Source: Aspidiotus rigidus (taxonomy: Eukaryota; Arthropoda; Insecta; Hemiptera; Diaspididae). From it: a stretch of DNA of 64,000 nt. The notes below the pieces were generated by a model, which made no database searches, had not been told where the DNA came from, and saw nothing but the letters and a program-made list of their open reading frames with translations. Every line of letters begins with the position of its first letter. The stretch's first letter is position 1. The translations under genes were made by a program, and so were the position numbers. The DNA is taken from the NCBI GenBank assembly GCA_035079385.1, contig JAVHKY010000025.1, forward strand, positions 16,218,501 to 16,282,500. Reading direction: 5' to 3'. Shown here one piece after another: positions 24,056 through 36,440 of the stretch.

Positions 24056-25245
24056 CGAAACCTGGGTCCTCAGCCCTAATTATTTTAGGGGTGTCATACC
24101 TTGTATATTACGCCTGTCCCGAGGCTCCCGTCACAGATTTGTCTTCAATGACGTCATCGAAGATCGACCGACAACTAGTCTTCTTATATATCTTTATACT
24201 AGGCTTCAGTTCAGGCATTTGGAAAAATTTCGACCCTCGGAAGCGAGTGAGCACTTGAGCCACTGAGCCTAACATACAGTAGCCCTGGCACGAGGTTTCT
24301 TGGCGTTGCAAGGAAAATTTAATTTCTGCCGCCCTATCCCAAAGGCAATAGGCCCCTTAATTTTGAATGATTTCGGAAATATTTTTTGATCGTGAAATTT
24401 CCTTAAGCTTGACGCTACAAACAACTGCTCGCTTTGCTTGTTCCCAGCGCCAGGGCTGCAAACGTTGCGAGTGAGCCCGTCAGTTACTTAGCCTGATATA
24501 CAGAATACTAGGTTAACTAAGAAATACTGGTGGAGGGGAACGTCACAATGACGTCATCATGACCGTGATAGAGTCGATATTCCGCCGTCTAAATTGTATT
24601 TCCAAGGGAAAGGCTGCTTTTCGGAAACGGTTTTAGGTGAAATTGATTCCGTAAAATGTAATGGAATAAATCGACAACGTAACTTCGAGGATTTCGAAGG
24701 ACTTTGACCTTCGAGCCATATATAAATGGAACCGAAAAATTCAGACTGTCGAGTTATAAGTTGGGCGACTTCAGAGATTGTGACCTTCAAGCGGCTTTGG
24801 AGGCTATTCTGGATGATGTACGGGAGCCAGTGCTGATCTACTTCAGGACTTGGCCCCAAGTCCTGCAGAGACTCGATAAGATTTCGACCTTCAACATATT
24901 AGTTCTAGAGGGTGGGTAGATTCGGAGCTAAGCTGATCGGGGAAATGTGCGCTGAAGACCTTCGAGCTACACACGTGGTGGGAAAAGGTGAGCATGGTAG
25001 AATTACAATCATCAAGCTTTATGGATCAGAGAAGGTAGCGGCATAGAAATGAGCTCTGAGAGGGTCCAAAAATTTTTGAACACAAGAATACCACTCAGAA
25101 AAGAAAATTTCTCTGGTTGGATGATTTTACGCGTTGAAATTGGCGCGATAACCCCCCCAAACACACACACCTTTTATCTTCAAGTCATTATGTTGTTGTG
25201 GAAGGGGACTTGGAAAAATTTTGATCAAAATATTTGATCCCAATA
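24056..25245. repeat. Cluster of dispersed 'ggaaaaatttcgacc' modules and TGACGTCAT units
   Basis: 'tttggaaaaatttcgaccct' lies at about 24219, 'gacttggccccaag' near 24848 with 'aagatttcgaccttc' following, and 'gacttggaaaaattttgatc' at about 25207. 'tgacgtcatc' occurs near 24149 and 24549, with a third site near 24013. The spacing is irregular, so this is a dispersed cluster and not a clean array. Non-coding. Confidence 0.5.
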
Positions 25246-26089
25246 TTATCGGTATCGGAATCGACCCCACCGGATTGCCTCCCCCCATCGGAGTGACCAC
25301 TCCCTTCTGGGAATAAATTTCCCTTACTTTTCCATGACTTTTTCCTGACTGTTCTTTGTTTTGGCTGATTACAGTCTTCTCTTGGCTAGTCGCTGGACCC
25401 GAGTAACTTCGCAGAATCTCCTCGATTTTTATCGAATTTGTCGAAATTCCCTGACATTTCCATGATTTCTCCTTGAGACGTCAGTTTTTCCAGAAAAGTG
25501 ACCATCCTGCCCATGCTAACGTCAATTATACCGAATAAAAATATAATGAAAAAGACTCTCCGAGTACCTAGCGAATGAATCAAGTTTAGAGTTTTTTAGG
25601 GAACTTGGTAAATCGATTCGATGGATGTTTGATCGAGACCCGAGACAAGTTCGATGACAGATATCTGATCTAAATGCGACCAAAAATTTGGTTCAGATTT
25701 TGAGCAGAGTACAGATAAAGACGACCTAAATATGATATCTTTTCTAGAACAGCCTTCGGCGAACGTTTGAATCGCGTCACAAATTTCATCAATTCTTTCT
25801 GATCAAATCTGACAAGAATATTGATTGCTCCACAAAATGAATTTCTCGGATCAAAACGGAACGAGCTTATCGAAATTTGATTGAGAATCAACAAGAAACC
25901 AATTTACCGACACATCACGGTCAGTTAAATCGTATCATGCTCTGTACAGCTCTCAATGAGGAAGGTCTCATTTTGTCACCGAGCTTTCGAGAAAACATTC
26001 CGTGCAAACTACAATTTTCCAAATGAACAATCTACAAACTAAATTAACCGCGGGTTCTTTTTTTTCCTTTCTCCAAACACACTATTCTT

Positions 26090-26122
<33 letters not shown>

Positions 26123-29100
26123 AGCGCTGTAATCAATTTTCGTACCTATTTTCAAATCACGTTATCTCCCAACTCGTTTCATTAATTACCATTATATATA
26201 TTTCTTTTTTTTTTCACGTTTCTCCGCAGACTCCGCGCGTCCTCGTTATCGTTGCCGTGTTGCGAATCCGACATCGCATCATCAACATTTAAAATTTTTC
26301 ACACATCAATTCGAACACCTAATAAAAAATCAATTACGAATGAAAAGAACGAAAAATAAACCAAACGATACTGATCAATCGGAACGGTCATTATACCTCA
26401 CTCCGCTCTGGCGCGAATGAAAACTCGCTACAATCGTGTAATTTACGACAATGACATCGCGGACACGAAACTGATGTTCTCGGTTCCTCGATTAAGATTC
26501 AGATAAAGCGACATTTACACAAACGTCCGAGCGAGTGAAAATAAGTTAGTATAATATACGGACTGGACATCGTGTCCACGCCGGACTCATCATTATCTGC
26601 TGTCGGTCAGTCCGAGTAAAATCACACAGAAAAAAAAAAATAAAAGAACTTTTACATTAATTAGTCCACCGAGAAGTTATTATAAATGGCGAAGAGAGAA
26701 ACTGCAATATATACGGTACTGAAAGACCACCCGCAACACACCATCACGAGAAAATTAGTTTCCGTCGAAAAGGACAGTAATAAGCATTATCGAGGGTAAA
26801 TGAAAAATATTAGAAAAAAGTGTATTATCTATAGTAGTGTTTGGGTGTGTACATTCTCCATTCAGAGTGAATCGATTAATTTCTTTCTTTCTTTCTCCTT
26901 TTCATTCTTCTACTGTACACAATGAAAAGATGACGAGATAACGTTCTCACGTGAGTGTATGAAATTGGAAAATGTACGAGCACGTACGAGTTTCCAAAAA
27001 TTTTCAGACGACTATCTTTCCCACCCCTTCGACAATGATGTAACTACGTAGCAAACATAAAAGACGTGTTGTTCCCGAACGAGGATACAAGATGACCGTT
27101 GGATCAATATTAGGTCTTGCTATCACGTATACACTTTCAGCTTCTGACTAGGATTACTCTCTCCAGATCCACCATCAGAATCAATTATCTTCATTTTCTC
27201 ACTCTCTACGGACATTCCACCTGCCCCACTCTCTACGAGTTCAATCTCCTCCTTCCAGTCGATCTAGGAACTTTTCACTAAACCCGTATTCTACACCATC
27301 TAACTCTACCAAGTCATATCAGAGTACAAGGTCCCCAAGAGCCAAATCAGGCCCGGGGAAAAATCTGCTATGCGAGCTCCCAAGAAATCCTAGACGCGGA
27401 GAAACTTTCGGCCCCATTGGTCTAAGTAGAGATGAAGAAAATTCGACTAAACATGAAAACAGGCTCACTGTTCTGGCAGAACTGCACAAGATCTCCGATG
27501 TTATCTGATCTCAGCCTTTGAACCATTGCCAGTATTGGTTTTAGTGGTTCCAGTTCCGCCTACAATCCAGAACTTCAATTCAGAGAGAAGGAACGGCATG
27601 CGCTATGTTCCTATGTTCATTGTACCCATTAGTACCAGATCCATACGAAAAATTAGTTGTATTAAGCTACTCTTTATAAAGCCATGAAAAGTATGCAAGA
27701 ATAAAAAAGGGAGAAATGTTCTTTAGAAAATCGGACTCCCACAATTTCAACGTACACTGATCATCATTCTCAATGAATAAAAAATTTCAAAGTGCTTCTC
27801 AAGAGAGAATAATAGAGTATTTATAATATTGTAATCGCGCTTCGAACTTCCCAGCAATTGAATAATCCCCCTCCCCCCCAAAAAAAACAAAAAACTCGAC
27901 TTTGTTTGAAAGTCGGGTACATAAAATCTTACAATAAGCTAGAAGACAGAACCAAATACCAAGAGAATCACTATATAAACAAACACCTTGTTGCGCGAGG
28001 TGTTAGGAGGGTCGGCTAATATATTGATCGTTCATCCACCACCATTTTTTTTTTTTTTTTGTTTCAATCAACTCTGAACCCATCAGGGCCAAATACAGAC
28101 TGAATTGACAATCCTTGATGCACAATTTATGATCGGCGACTATTTGGATAATTTTTCATCTTACAAACAAACCGCAACAAGAAGCTTTCAGACATTTGAT
28201 GTTCAACATTCAACAAATCAGATCATTCAGACACCAATGATGTTGTAAGACTGTCTTCTTGTTTCATTTGTGTTTATTTGTTTTCATTTTCACTCATCTA
28301 AGTGTTATTGAGATTTTCTGTATCACAACTGCTTCCCATTGTATTGCAATATGTTTGCTCCTATATAAAAATAAGTATCATCATTGTAGTAATTTTCCAA
28401 TAGAATTGTATGATTATTGTCATTCAATCAACGTGATCTGTCAATCCATAAAGCCATATCTGTGATCTACCATTCACACATTGAATTGTTTGAAACACAC
28501 TACTATCAATCCAGGAACCACAATAAGTTCCAAAATAAAGGATCACACTCTTATTATTCACCACAATTTTTTCATCATACACCTTCCAAATCGATCTCTA
28601 TGCACAAGCTGCACCAAAAGTTCACCTACCTACTCTCTCCTAAGAGCCTCAACAAAATACAAATATGATTTCTGATTTGATAGTTCAAAACACACTACAG
28701 CTACTATCTATCTAAAAGCCAATAAGTTTCAAAACCAATAATGTATGATCTACAACTACAAATTTGGCTCACTTTTTTGCAATCCATACTCACTCCTGTG
28801 AATCGCCAAGATTTTTTCATTGAAAGTACATGTTCTAAATCAATCTTTATCACATTTCCACAAAAGCTTTGTCTTACATTGACATTTTATTGTAATTGAA
28901 TTTGTTTTATGGAGGGAAAGCTCCTCTACAACCTCTTTCAGGCAGAGGCTGCACCAAACATTTGCAGCACAATCACTCGAGAATTACCTATCACATCTTC
29001 TTCTTCCTGAGACCAACAACAATGATTATTTGTACCACAGTACATTGATCTTCTGTTCAGATACCAGTCCACAATCATTCATGTCACACTGACACTTGTT

Positions 29101-29540
29101 ACAGCTGTCTTTTATACTGTAATTCTCCAACAGATTTCAACAATTCATCTAGCCTCACTTGTATCCCATTTGATGACAATAACTGCACACTTCAATCAAG
29201 ACTATCCAAAGGCACTGCACAACAATGAAAGATTTGGATACAGGGATAAGGATACACTACAATAACATCAAGGAAATTTGATTGGAATATCAAACTGAGT
29301 ATGTTGCAATACAAATACAGCAATTGCAAAATAACAATTCAACAGATCGATAATTAAACCAAGAACATCTTGATACATGTAATATTTTAAGGTCAAATTG
29401 TGCACCATAAATAAAGTCAAACATTCCTAATGATGACAAATAAGAACACAAATATTTTGGCGAGGCGATTTACCCGCAAGTGCGCTGTGAATTATCCTAC
29501 CGTCACGTGATGCGTGAGCATCTGAACAGTATGGAGAATG
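25246..29540. other. No recognised gene; AT-rich DNA with one unassigned open stretch
   Basis: A 30-base T run (26092-26121) and a 16-base T run (28045-28060) are present. From 28250 to 29450 the DNA is AT-rich (mostly 'caatc', 'acaaca' text) with no open frame above 85 codons. No family was recognised. An open stretch at about 27152-27509 is listed separately. Confidence 0.45.
27152..27509 (+). other. Unidentified open stretch without a start codon
   Basis: One plus-strand frame is free of stops for about 118 codons between a TAG near 27150 and a TGA near 27509. The translation is Ser/Pro/Arg-rich at first, with SPRAKSGPGKN, and then shows LPRNPRRGETFGPIG and DEENSTKHENRLTVLAELHK. No ATG starts it. 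I do not recognise it. It could be an exon, a retroelement ORF1 or gag relic, or chance. No clear splice signals were assessed. Confidence 0.2.
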
Positions 29541-29552
29541 AACAATTGAATA

Positions 29553-29735
29553 TGGATCGTCAGTGAACGCGCGCCGACCCTGAAAAGTAATCCTGATCCA
29601 TACCTTATGCGGGAGGTAACGCAGGCGTTCATAAAACTAAATACCAATGTGAATAACGACCCATCAATGGTACAGAGGATCGTTAGTGACCAAACGGAAA
29701 AGGAGGATAGGGTCACTCTCTTGGGTTGTAAACAA
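29553..29735 (+). pseudogene. Possible PLE linker fragment
   Basis: The plus-strand frame contains NDPSMVQRIVSDQTEKE. This resembles the segment just before the GIY-YIG domain in PLE-A (NPSLVKRISNEQTEE at about 12220). It runs into a 19-base T run (29736-29754), after which no nuclease domain follows. The match is short, so assignment is tentative. Confidence 0.35.
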
Positions 29736-29756
29736 TTTTTTTTTTTTTTTTTTTAG

Positions 29757-29785
29757 TTGGTTCTGATGAAGACGTCGTAGTACGT
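29757..29785 (+). ncRNA. Hammerhead-like remnant
   Basis: CTGATGA (29763-29769) is followed by a GACGT/ACGTT stem and then GAAAC (29787-29791 region). GGTT just before the core can pair with AACC just after a 'GTA' triplet, as helix I would. Helix III has no loop, so this cannot fold as an active ribozyme. It may be a deletion derivative or chance. Confidence 0.3.
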
Positions 29786-29799
29786 TGAAACGTAAACCT

Positions 29800-32700
29800 C
29801 CCTTAAATTTTACTTGTTTGTACGAGTAATTATAATGAAAAATAGTGCGAGCAAAGCCGTTTTTACTTAACCATTGATGTTCTCTGCGCGAAAAAATCTT
29901 TAGTATTGTAATATTACAGAAGTTTGGCGACAGAAAAAAAGGCATAAAGGATCTAAATCCTGTCCTGGAGAACACCGTAACAAAAAGCGTAAAGGAAGGA
30001 AGGATTAAATTACTTTTCCTACTGCTTCATAAATTTTCCCTCCTCCAAGGAAAACTGTTTGACCTAGAAATTGAAAGGAAGACACCAAGACTGAGAGCAG
30101 CGCAGAAAGCGAATAAAGGAAGCTTCATGATTGGATGACACTAAAACCGAATAAAGAACGTCTTTCAACTCATCAGATTATAAAACAAGTGAATTGGAAT
30201 ATTAGTTTCAGACAAACAGAGCTTCATATCTTGAATGGAGAATAGTAGATCAGATTAGCCAATGAGGATGAAGAACGGTACTCGTATTGGATCAGCGGCA
30301 ATCATCTTCAGTATAGTGATAAGAACAAGAGAAAAGAATACAATTTCAGGCACGTAAATATTCCAAGTTACGACCACTGGAGTGTTCTTTTTCAAAACCG
30401 GTCGTGACTCGTGGATAGCTGACTTTTAAAATTTCGTAATTTGTTGGGGACCGTGAGCGATGTCGTGAAGCAATTACACGCTAGGCACTCAACCTGAGGC
30501 GTAATCTCGGTGCAACCACATTGGAACGCTGAACCCAAATAAAAATATCAAATTTAACACTTTCCTTGAAGCTGAAACCCATAATTCTTCTATTCATCGT
30601 CCATGGTCCAGCTGAATCGGTTCCGTTTCCACGAAGGTTCCGAAGATCTCTTAGGAGGGACCGCGTACCACACTACACTACTAAGTACACATTTGATGTA
30701 TACTGCAAACTTGGACCGGCAACAGCACCGAGCAATTTTCACTTTTGTTTTTAAACTTCCAGATCCTTATCCATTCTACAAGTCTCCAGTACTTTTGGAA
30801 CAACAAAACTACAATGAATAGAATGTTTACCAACAGTCATCTTCGGAGTACGTGCAGGAACAGCATCAACAATTTAGTTCGAAGAAACGAACAAGAAAAT
30901 TGGTCTATACAAGTTCCAATTTAAAAACAAATTTTCATTTTTCTATCTTATGCAAAGAAAAAGAAGTTGTGCACGCAGTCAGAAGTTACATTCCACCGAA
31001 CAAAATGTATTTAAACGTGTACGTGTACTTGAAAGTCCTTTATGGCGGCGGAATTCGACGAGCTCTTCTTCCCTTCCCCACTCAAAAGACCTTCTTTATA
31101 ACGACAAGAGCCTCTGAAATGTACCAAAAGGTAGATGTACTCGTTAAGACGAACATTTTGTTTACAAATAACACGCAGACAAGGCATATAACAGGAGCTG
31201 ATGATGCTGGCAGACTGGGTGACGTTATGATCGCGTTCATTCGGGTAAAAATCCATTATCCACCGGAACTTATCACCCTTATGTATAACAAGCCTTTCGC
31301 AGACGCTAACATAAACACTCGGACTTGCCGCTTCATTTTCCCTTTTTCGCTCCTTTTTAAGCGCGCAATTCGTCCTATACACGTAGATATTATTCAACGA
31401 CGTTCGCTCGCGCAACGAGCATTGTTCCGGCGTACACACGAACGGGGCCCAATATCCTGACTAAATGGCGCGCGAGGATGAAGTCTCCCCCAACGCAGCT
31501 TCTAAAATATTTATAACGCGTCGACAAATAAGCTTCAAAAATAGCACGCTTTTTAAAGCACAAGAATTTTTAATTAACGCTCGACTTCGCCTTTTAAGGA
31601 AAGAGCTAGGACGCCACCACCGCCGCCGCCACTCTCGTCTCGCACAGTGTAAATATACTGTAAACTTACACGCTATTCTACCAGACGAGAAGGTAATAAT
31701 GGAATTGAGCGAAGGAAAGTGTGCATCTCATCCAGCCGTGTGAAAGCGATTTACCGAATAAATGATTCGGCCGACGAAGATAGAACGCTTTTTTTCGAAG
31801 GTTGAAATACGGTATCCGTGGACCGCGCTGCACTGGATGCTGCGCCTATACTGAATGGACGTTAACCCACAGAGCTGCAGCAGCAACTACGCGGGTTACA
31901 CACAGAATCCTTTCACCAAGACGCGACCACACAGAGTATCTCCTATAGTACTAATAATCGCGACAATTATTATTTGTACACGATACGCTGATAACGTAAG
32001 ATGAGTACAAGAAAAAAAAAAACTGTACATCTCGCGGCACTCAGTTAATTAACCGCTGTCTCAAATGAATCTTCGCTGTCACCCTCCTCCTCCATCTTCA
32101 AATCATAACGTTTCAGCACAATAACTCACGGGTGGTAAATACCAATTGCCACTGACTGACTGATCTATCATAGTATGATGGTACGGTACTGCGCTATACG
32201 TATGCCCGAATACCGGAAGAATTAAATTGTATCAGTCATTTTTCGACGTACGAAATATTTTGCGGATTAATAATTCTCTATTGTTGAATTTTCCATCGAA
32301 GTAGGGTACCAAGAACGTACATTGTTACAGGTATGAAGAATTACTAATTTATCTCGTCTTTTTAACTAGAGAAAAACTCGAACTCTTATACGCTATTTAT
32401 TGTATTTTCCGTAACTTATTCGCGCTCTCGTCGAACAGACGGTGACATCAACATTTTACTCATGTAAGATAAAAATACAACTTGAATACTTTGTTCAGGA
32501 CTGATTTCAAACCATAGAACTGATTTCTTGTGTCTGCAGGTGTTGCTATCCCAGAGTGATCCCATGTAGGAGGGAGTCCCAGATTCCTCTCTCAGCCTGC
32601 CTCTGGACTGCCAGTTTTAAATTTGTTTCCAGTCTTCAGGGAAAAGGGACCTTTGCGAGGTCCTCGGCTCATTGTGTACAAGGGTCGTTTCCTTTGGTCG

Positions 32701-34555
32701 ATCAGTTCACCAATCTTCCATGACGGATGATCAGAAAGCAAAGTCATTCTCTTCATAACCCTTATTCCAGTAATATCTTCACATTTTAAACTACCATTTA
32801 TAACTCTAAGCATCTCTCTTTTTGCTCCCGTCATGGTAGCAACATATTCGCATATTCCACACCGCAAAATATGCTCTCGTATATATACTCCTATATAATT
32901 ACGGTTAACAACCTTTATAATTAAAGACGAAATCGTTTAGGTAATTTAGTGAGTAAGGATTCACGAGTTAACGAAAGAGGCAAGAGAAAAAGAAGAAAAA
33001 AGAACGAAAACTCATTTTGAATTATGGTTTTCGATAATTAAAAATTTACAATTACATCGGGCAACGGCGTCGGTTTTGGGAAACCGGCGAAACGATAACA
33101 ATTTCTACCTGCTGCCCGCGTGTATTGCGTGCCGCGCGGTCAATGCATAAATCAAAGCGAGAACGCGGTTTTCTTCGGGCTGTGCGCTGCGGAAATTAAT
33201 TGCGAGCTGAAACGCAGATAAAAAGCGAAAATAAAAACGACGTAAGTAAATTTTTCCGAAGGGAGTCATATAACGGGTAGAGGCACTCCCCCTCCCTCCC
33301 CACCACCATGCGAGTACATAACAAAAGATTACGAGTGCGGTAAGCAATACCAAAACAGAGAGCGCGCCTGTATTATATAGCCTATCTGCGGCTTGAAGGA
33401 AATAAATTTCGCGGTTTGGTACTCTTATTCAATTATCATCATCGAGGAAGAAAACGTCGGAAATTAAACGAATCTCAATACGAAAGTCCATTAAGTAACT
33501 TCATACAAACGATAATTGAGATGATGATGATGATGACGTCGACAACGACGACGACGACGATATCTGAAAAGCACCACTTCAAAGTGATGCGCTTTGTAAC
33601 CCGTATTTTGGCCCCCGTTTAAAACTTCCGCTAGCTGATAATTGAAAAAGGAATCCTTGTGTCTGCCTCAAATTTAATTCGGCTATAACAAAGTAGCGCT
33701 TATTTGGTTTGCGCTGAACTCCTTTGAAAAGGAATATTTACAAAACACGGCGAAATGATATATGGGGCGATCGGAAGGAGTGGGACGTGGTGCAACACGA
33801 CGACGCGACGCGTCATGTGAATAGAGCGTTTCGAGCGAAAAGGTGGCGTGGCGCTCATTTTCGGCACGAACACTTTACAAGTGCCGCTGTCTTTTGTTTG
33901 CGCGTACTTTTCTTCCAACGCACTTCCTTCAACTAGTCTTTTTGAATCTTGTAACTTTTCTTGCCTCGAGTATGACTTTCCTACTGCAAACATTTTGGAG
34001 GTAGATGTGAAACGTTTTCTGGTCACCAGTTATTTGGGTCAGTACCAATGCGTCGTCTGTCATCTACATATGCACGCACGCACCCGAAACAAGGGTGTAA
34101 AAGGTTACCATCTGTCATCATCACTGCTTAATGCGGTCGTTTATAGGGTGTCGAATTGTTGCTATAATGTGACGTGAAGTTTTTTGATGGGGAAGATTTC
34201 GATTTTCGAAATGAAAAGTTCCAAGAGACTTGATGATTACGTATCTTGATGATCCATCAAAAGCTTTGGATACCATCTCCATCAAACCCCAAAGTCTAGC
34301 TCACCTGGTTTTTGGTCTTGCAATGTTCCTGTAGGACACGTGACCACGCTGTTCTATAACAGTGATTCAACATAAGACGCCACAATAAATCTACTCATCA
34401 GGTTCTGGGCCACGTCAGCCTCACGGAACAGGACGCGGTTAACCTTGTGGCCAAAGATTTTCTCCTCTCCCATAAAATTGTTGACCCTATACCCACTTCT
34501 ACCTGTGATCTCAACAACTATTACCGATTCCTAATCCACGACTCCTGGTAAGACT
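29800..34555. other. No supported gene
   Basis: The longest frames are 30852-31460 (202 codons) and 31465-31743 (92 codons) on the plus strand, four bases apart. The first is overlapped by a 142-codon frame on the minus strand, and neither product is recognised. A minus-strand frame at 32592-32867 (91 codons) is also unrecognised. 33520-33565 is a 'gatgatgac/gacgacgac' microsatellite. I do not call any of these genes. Confidence 0.4.
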
Positions 34556-34560
34556 TGAAA

Positions 34561-34706
34561 GATTATTGGGCTTGATGATTGGACAAGAGAAGAACAGAAC
34601 CGGCCAAGAAGATGACAAGTGAACCAAACACGACAAGACCACAATGTTATACCATAAGAACGAAAATTGAAAGCTTTGTCCTTCAGTAGCCGTACAACTT
34701 TCTGGC
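34561..34706 (+). mobile_element. PLE family A 3' tail fragment
   Basis: 'gattggacaagagaagaac' and 'ccttgtccttcagta'-type sequence follow in the same order as at 36.28-36.39 kb. Homology stops at 'gtacaact', exactly where the hammerhead core should start, so the ribozyme is missing. It is a solo tail, about 145 bp. Confidence 0.6.
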
Positions 34707-34879
34707 GTGCAGTGTCAAAGGTTCAAATCCCTTTCTTATCATACGTAGCTTGAAAGTCGCGATTTTTTCAAGTCTCCTTCCCGTCGGCTCCATCTTAGCT
34801 AAGTCCTCCCATAAAGTCGAAATTTCGAAATTTTTTCAAGTCCATGTTTTGCCGGTATAAATTTTCAGAAATTTATTCA

Positions 34880-35665
34880 GAAAGTGAGAAATACGATTAA
34901 ATGTCACCAAAACAAAACCGATGCAAGTGGGGGAAGAAAGGAAACCAATCAAAATACAGATTGGTAATACCACACTAGAACAAAAGGGGAAATATGGATA
35001 ACTTGGAGCGATAATTACTCAGGATAGCGGAGACAAACATGAAAACAAGGCAAGGACAAGAGCAGCAAAAAACACATTAACACACATGAATAAATTTCAA
35101 ACTTTTGGAATGAACATGTACTATCAAAGGTACGTATTTCTAGAAGTATTTTCGACGCCCAGTAGCATGCCATTTGCCGTTTTTTGATATTATAGTGCAA
35201 CACTTACGTTTAGTTACCGCGGATTGGTGACTTATCAAACTACAAAATTTCAACGCGGGAGAAGGTACAATTGCCTGTCGCGATGAAGCGCGGGAATTAA
35301 ACATGAGTATTGTACAATAATAGGAATAAATATCAAAAAACGCCCCATGACATTATGCTCAGCGTTGAAAATACTTCTAGAAATTTTCTCAATAGTTCAT
35401 GTTCATTCCAAAAATTTGAAATTTGTTCACGTGTGCAATATGGAGAGTTTTGAAAGACAGGAAAATAGCGTTAAGCTTGCAAATGAGGATATTAAAATAG
35501 CATATGGTCCACATTTAGCGCCGAGATACCGACATTGAAAAAAGCTACAAAGAAGAAAATCGAGGGTGCTACCGAAGGATTATGCGAATCAAGTGGACAG
35601 ACAAGATTAGGAATACTGAGGTTTTGAAGAAAGTCGGACTACACAGGAGCCATTACTACCAAAAC
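34880..35665 (+). pseudogene. LINE reverse transcriptase 3' half, split by a foldback element
   Basis: Before the insertion, the frame reads LNVTKTKPMQVGEERKP and then YLGAIITQDSGDKHENKAR, TRAAKNTLTHMNK. This is the late-palm/thumb region of CR1/RTE-like LINEs (typical 'KTK.M' and 'YLG..IT.DG...EI..R'). After it, from about 35520, come IPTLKKATKKKIEG and RRIMRIKWTDKIRNTEVLKK, the standard C-terminal 'RRMLRISWTD..TNEEVL' block. The two halves are consecutive in such elements, so one LINE was interrupted. Frameshifts make it inactive. Confidence 0.72.
35078..35445. mobile_element. Foldback MITE with ~115-bp terminal inverted repeats
   Basis: The left arm 35078-35195 and right arm 35332-35445 are reverse complements over nearly their whole length. 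Shared blocks are AAATTTCAAA, TTTTGGAATGAACATG, TTTCTAGAAGTATTTTC and the inner GTTTTTTGATATT. The central 136 bp is unique and non-coding. It lies between two consecutive parts of a LINE reading frame. The outer boundaries are uncertain by about 10 bp because the arm ends resemble LINE sequence. Confidence 0.8.
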
Positions 35666-36061
35666 TGATGAAAGGAGAATACAAAATCTACAGGAAACCA
35701 ACGCACACCTACACCATGGTACCAAACAACTCCTACAATCATCCCAGGCATAATATAGAGGCTATTCAGAAGTATACTGCTACCGAGCAATTTCTGTCCT
35801 GAAGAACAATAAAGAGGAGAGAAAAGAAATTGATATAGTGAAGTGGATTGTAGTAACCAACGGCTGGCTTTCGAGTATTCTTGAACAAATGGAAGCAAAG
35901 AAGGGAACCCATGACAGCACAATAAAGAAAGTACTCCGGATCAGTACAAAAACAAGGGGATAAAGGCTTCTAGTGATCATGATGTTGTGAATGTGGGCTT
36001 CCCCAACCTATGGTGAAGAGAATAAGCAATAACCAGTCGGAAAAGAGGACTACAGGGGAAC

Positions 36062-36301
36062 TTGAGCGGAGCGTACAAGCTCAGTTGTGAACAGTGCGAA
36101 GGCATCTACATCGGTAAGAGTGTGAGAAAGCTCAACATCAGGAGAAAGGAGCACGAAACATCAGGAGGAAAAGAAAATCGGAAGTTACTGTTTGACAAAC
36201 ACTACAATGAGAAGAAATATTTGAAGAAAACTCTGGGGTTAAACGGAGATTGCAAAGGGAGCCAGCGATTAAGTTTGACGGCAAAAGATTATTCGACTTG
36301 A
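36062..36301 (+). pseudogene. GIY-YIG endonuclease domain of PLE family A
   Basis: The best-preserved PLE-A nuclease in the window: GAYKLSCEQCEGIYIGKS, then RKLNIRRKEHE. It keeps the CxxC pair, the YIG motif, the Arg of the LxxRxxEH motif, and the His and Glu. In PLE-A at 12.3 kb the first Cys is Trp. The copy then drifts: LGLNGDCK is followed by a shortened C-terminus ending at 36301. Not functional on its own. Confidence 0.72.
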
Positions 36302-36386
36302 TGGTTGGACAAGAGAAGAACCGAGTCGGCCAATAAGATCACAATGTTATGAACAAAAGTTGACAGCCTTGTCCTTCAGTATAGCT

Positions 36387-36437
36387 GTACAACTGATGAT
36401 AGTGTGATACCTAATAGAGTAGAGAGGTACTCTTGAG
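36387..36437 (+). ncRNA. Hammerhead remnant (core intact, GAAA lost)
   Basis: CTGATGA at 36393-36399 is preceded by 'gtacaa', and 'gtactcttga' lies at 36427-36436, matching the helix III/cleavage/helix I end of the other PLE-A copies. Between them about 20 bp is inserted or rearranged, and no GAAA is present. Non-functional. Confidence 0.45.
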
Positions 36438-36440
36438 ATA

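Larger units (their letters stand above)
35666..36440 (+). mobile_element. Penelope-like retroelement family A, second copy (3' half)
   Basis: It starts abruptly at EYKIYRKPTHTYTM (about 35675), the segment just after the RT palm. It continues through RKEIDIVKWIVVTNGWL, then VNVGF and KRISN (frameshifted), and a GIY-YIG domain (36062-36301). The tail (36280-36390) and a ribozyme remnant follow. RT motifs are missing, so the copy is 5'-truncated. Confidence 0.75.

Noticed and set aside
30852..31460. 202-codon open frame, longest in the window
   Set aside because: No recognised domain, a 142-codon frame lies on the opposite strand over the same DNA, and the composition follows the local base bias. 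Chance is the simpler reading.
32592..32867. Minus-strand 91-codon frame with a CxxC start, as a zinc finger exon
   Set aside because: The spacing of Cys and His does not fit a C2H2 finger and nothing else supports it.
34700..34745. B-box-like 'ggttcaaatcc' suggesting a tRNA gene or SINE
   Set aside because: No A box at the right distance and no acceptor or anticodon stems could be drawn.
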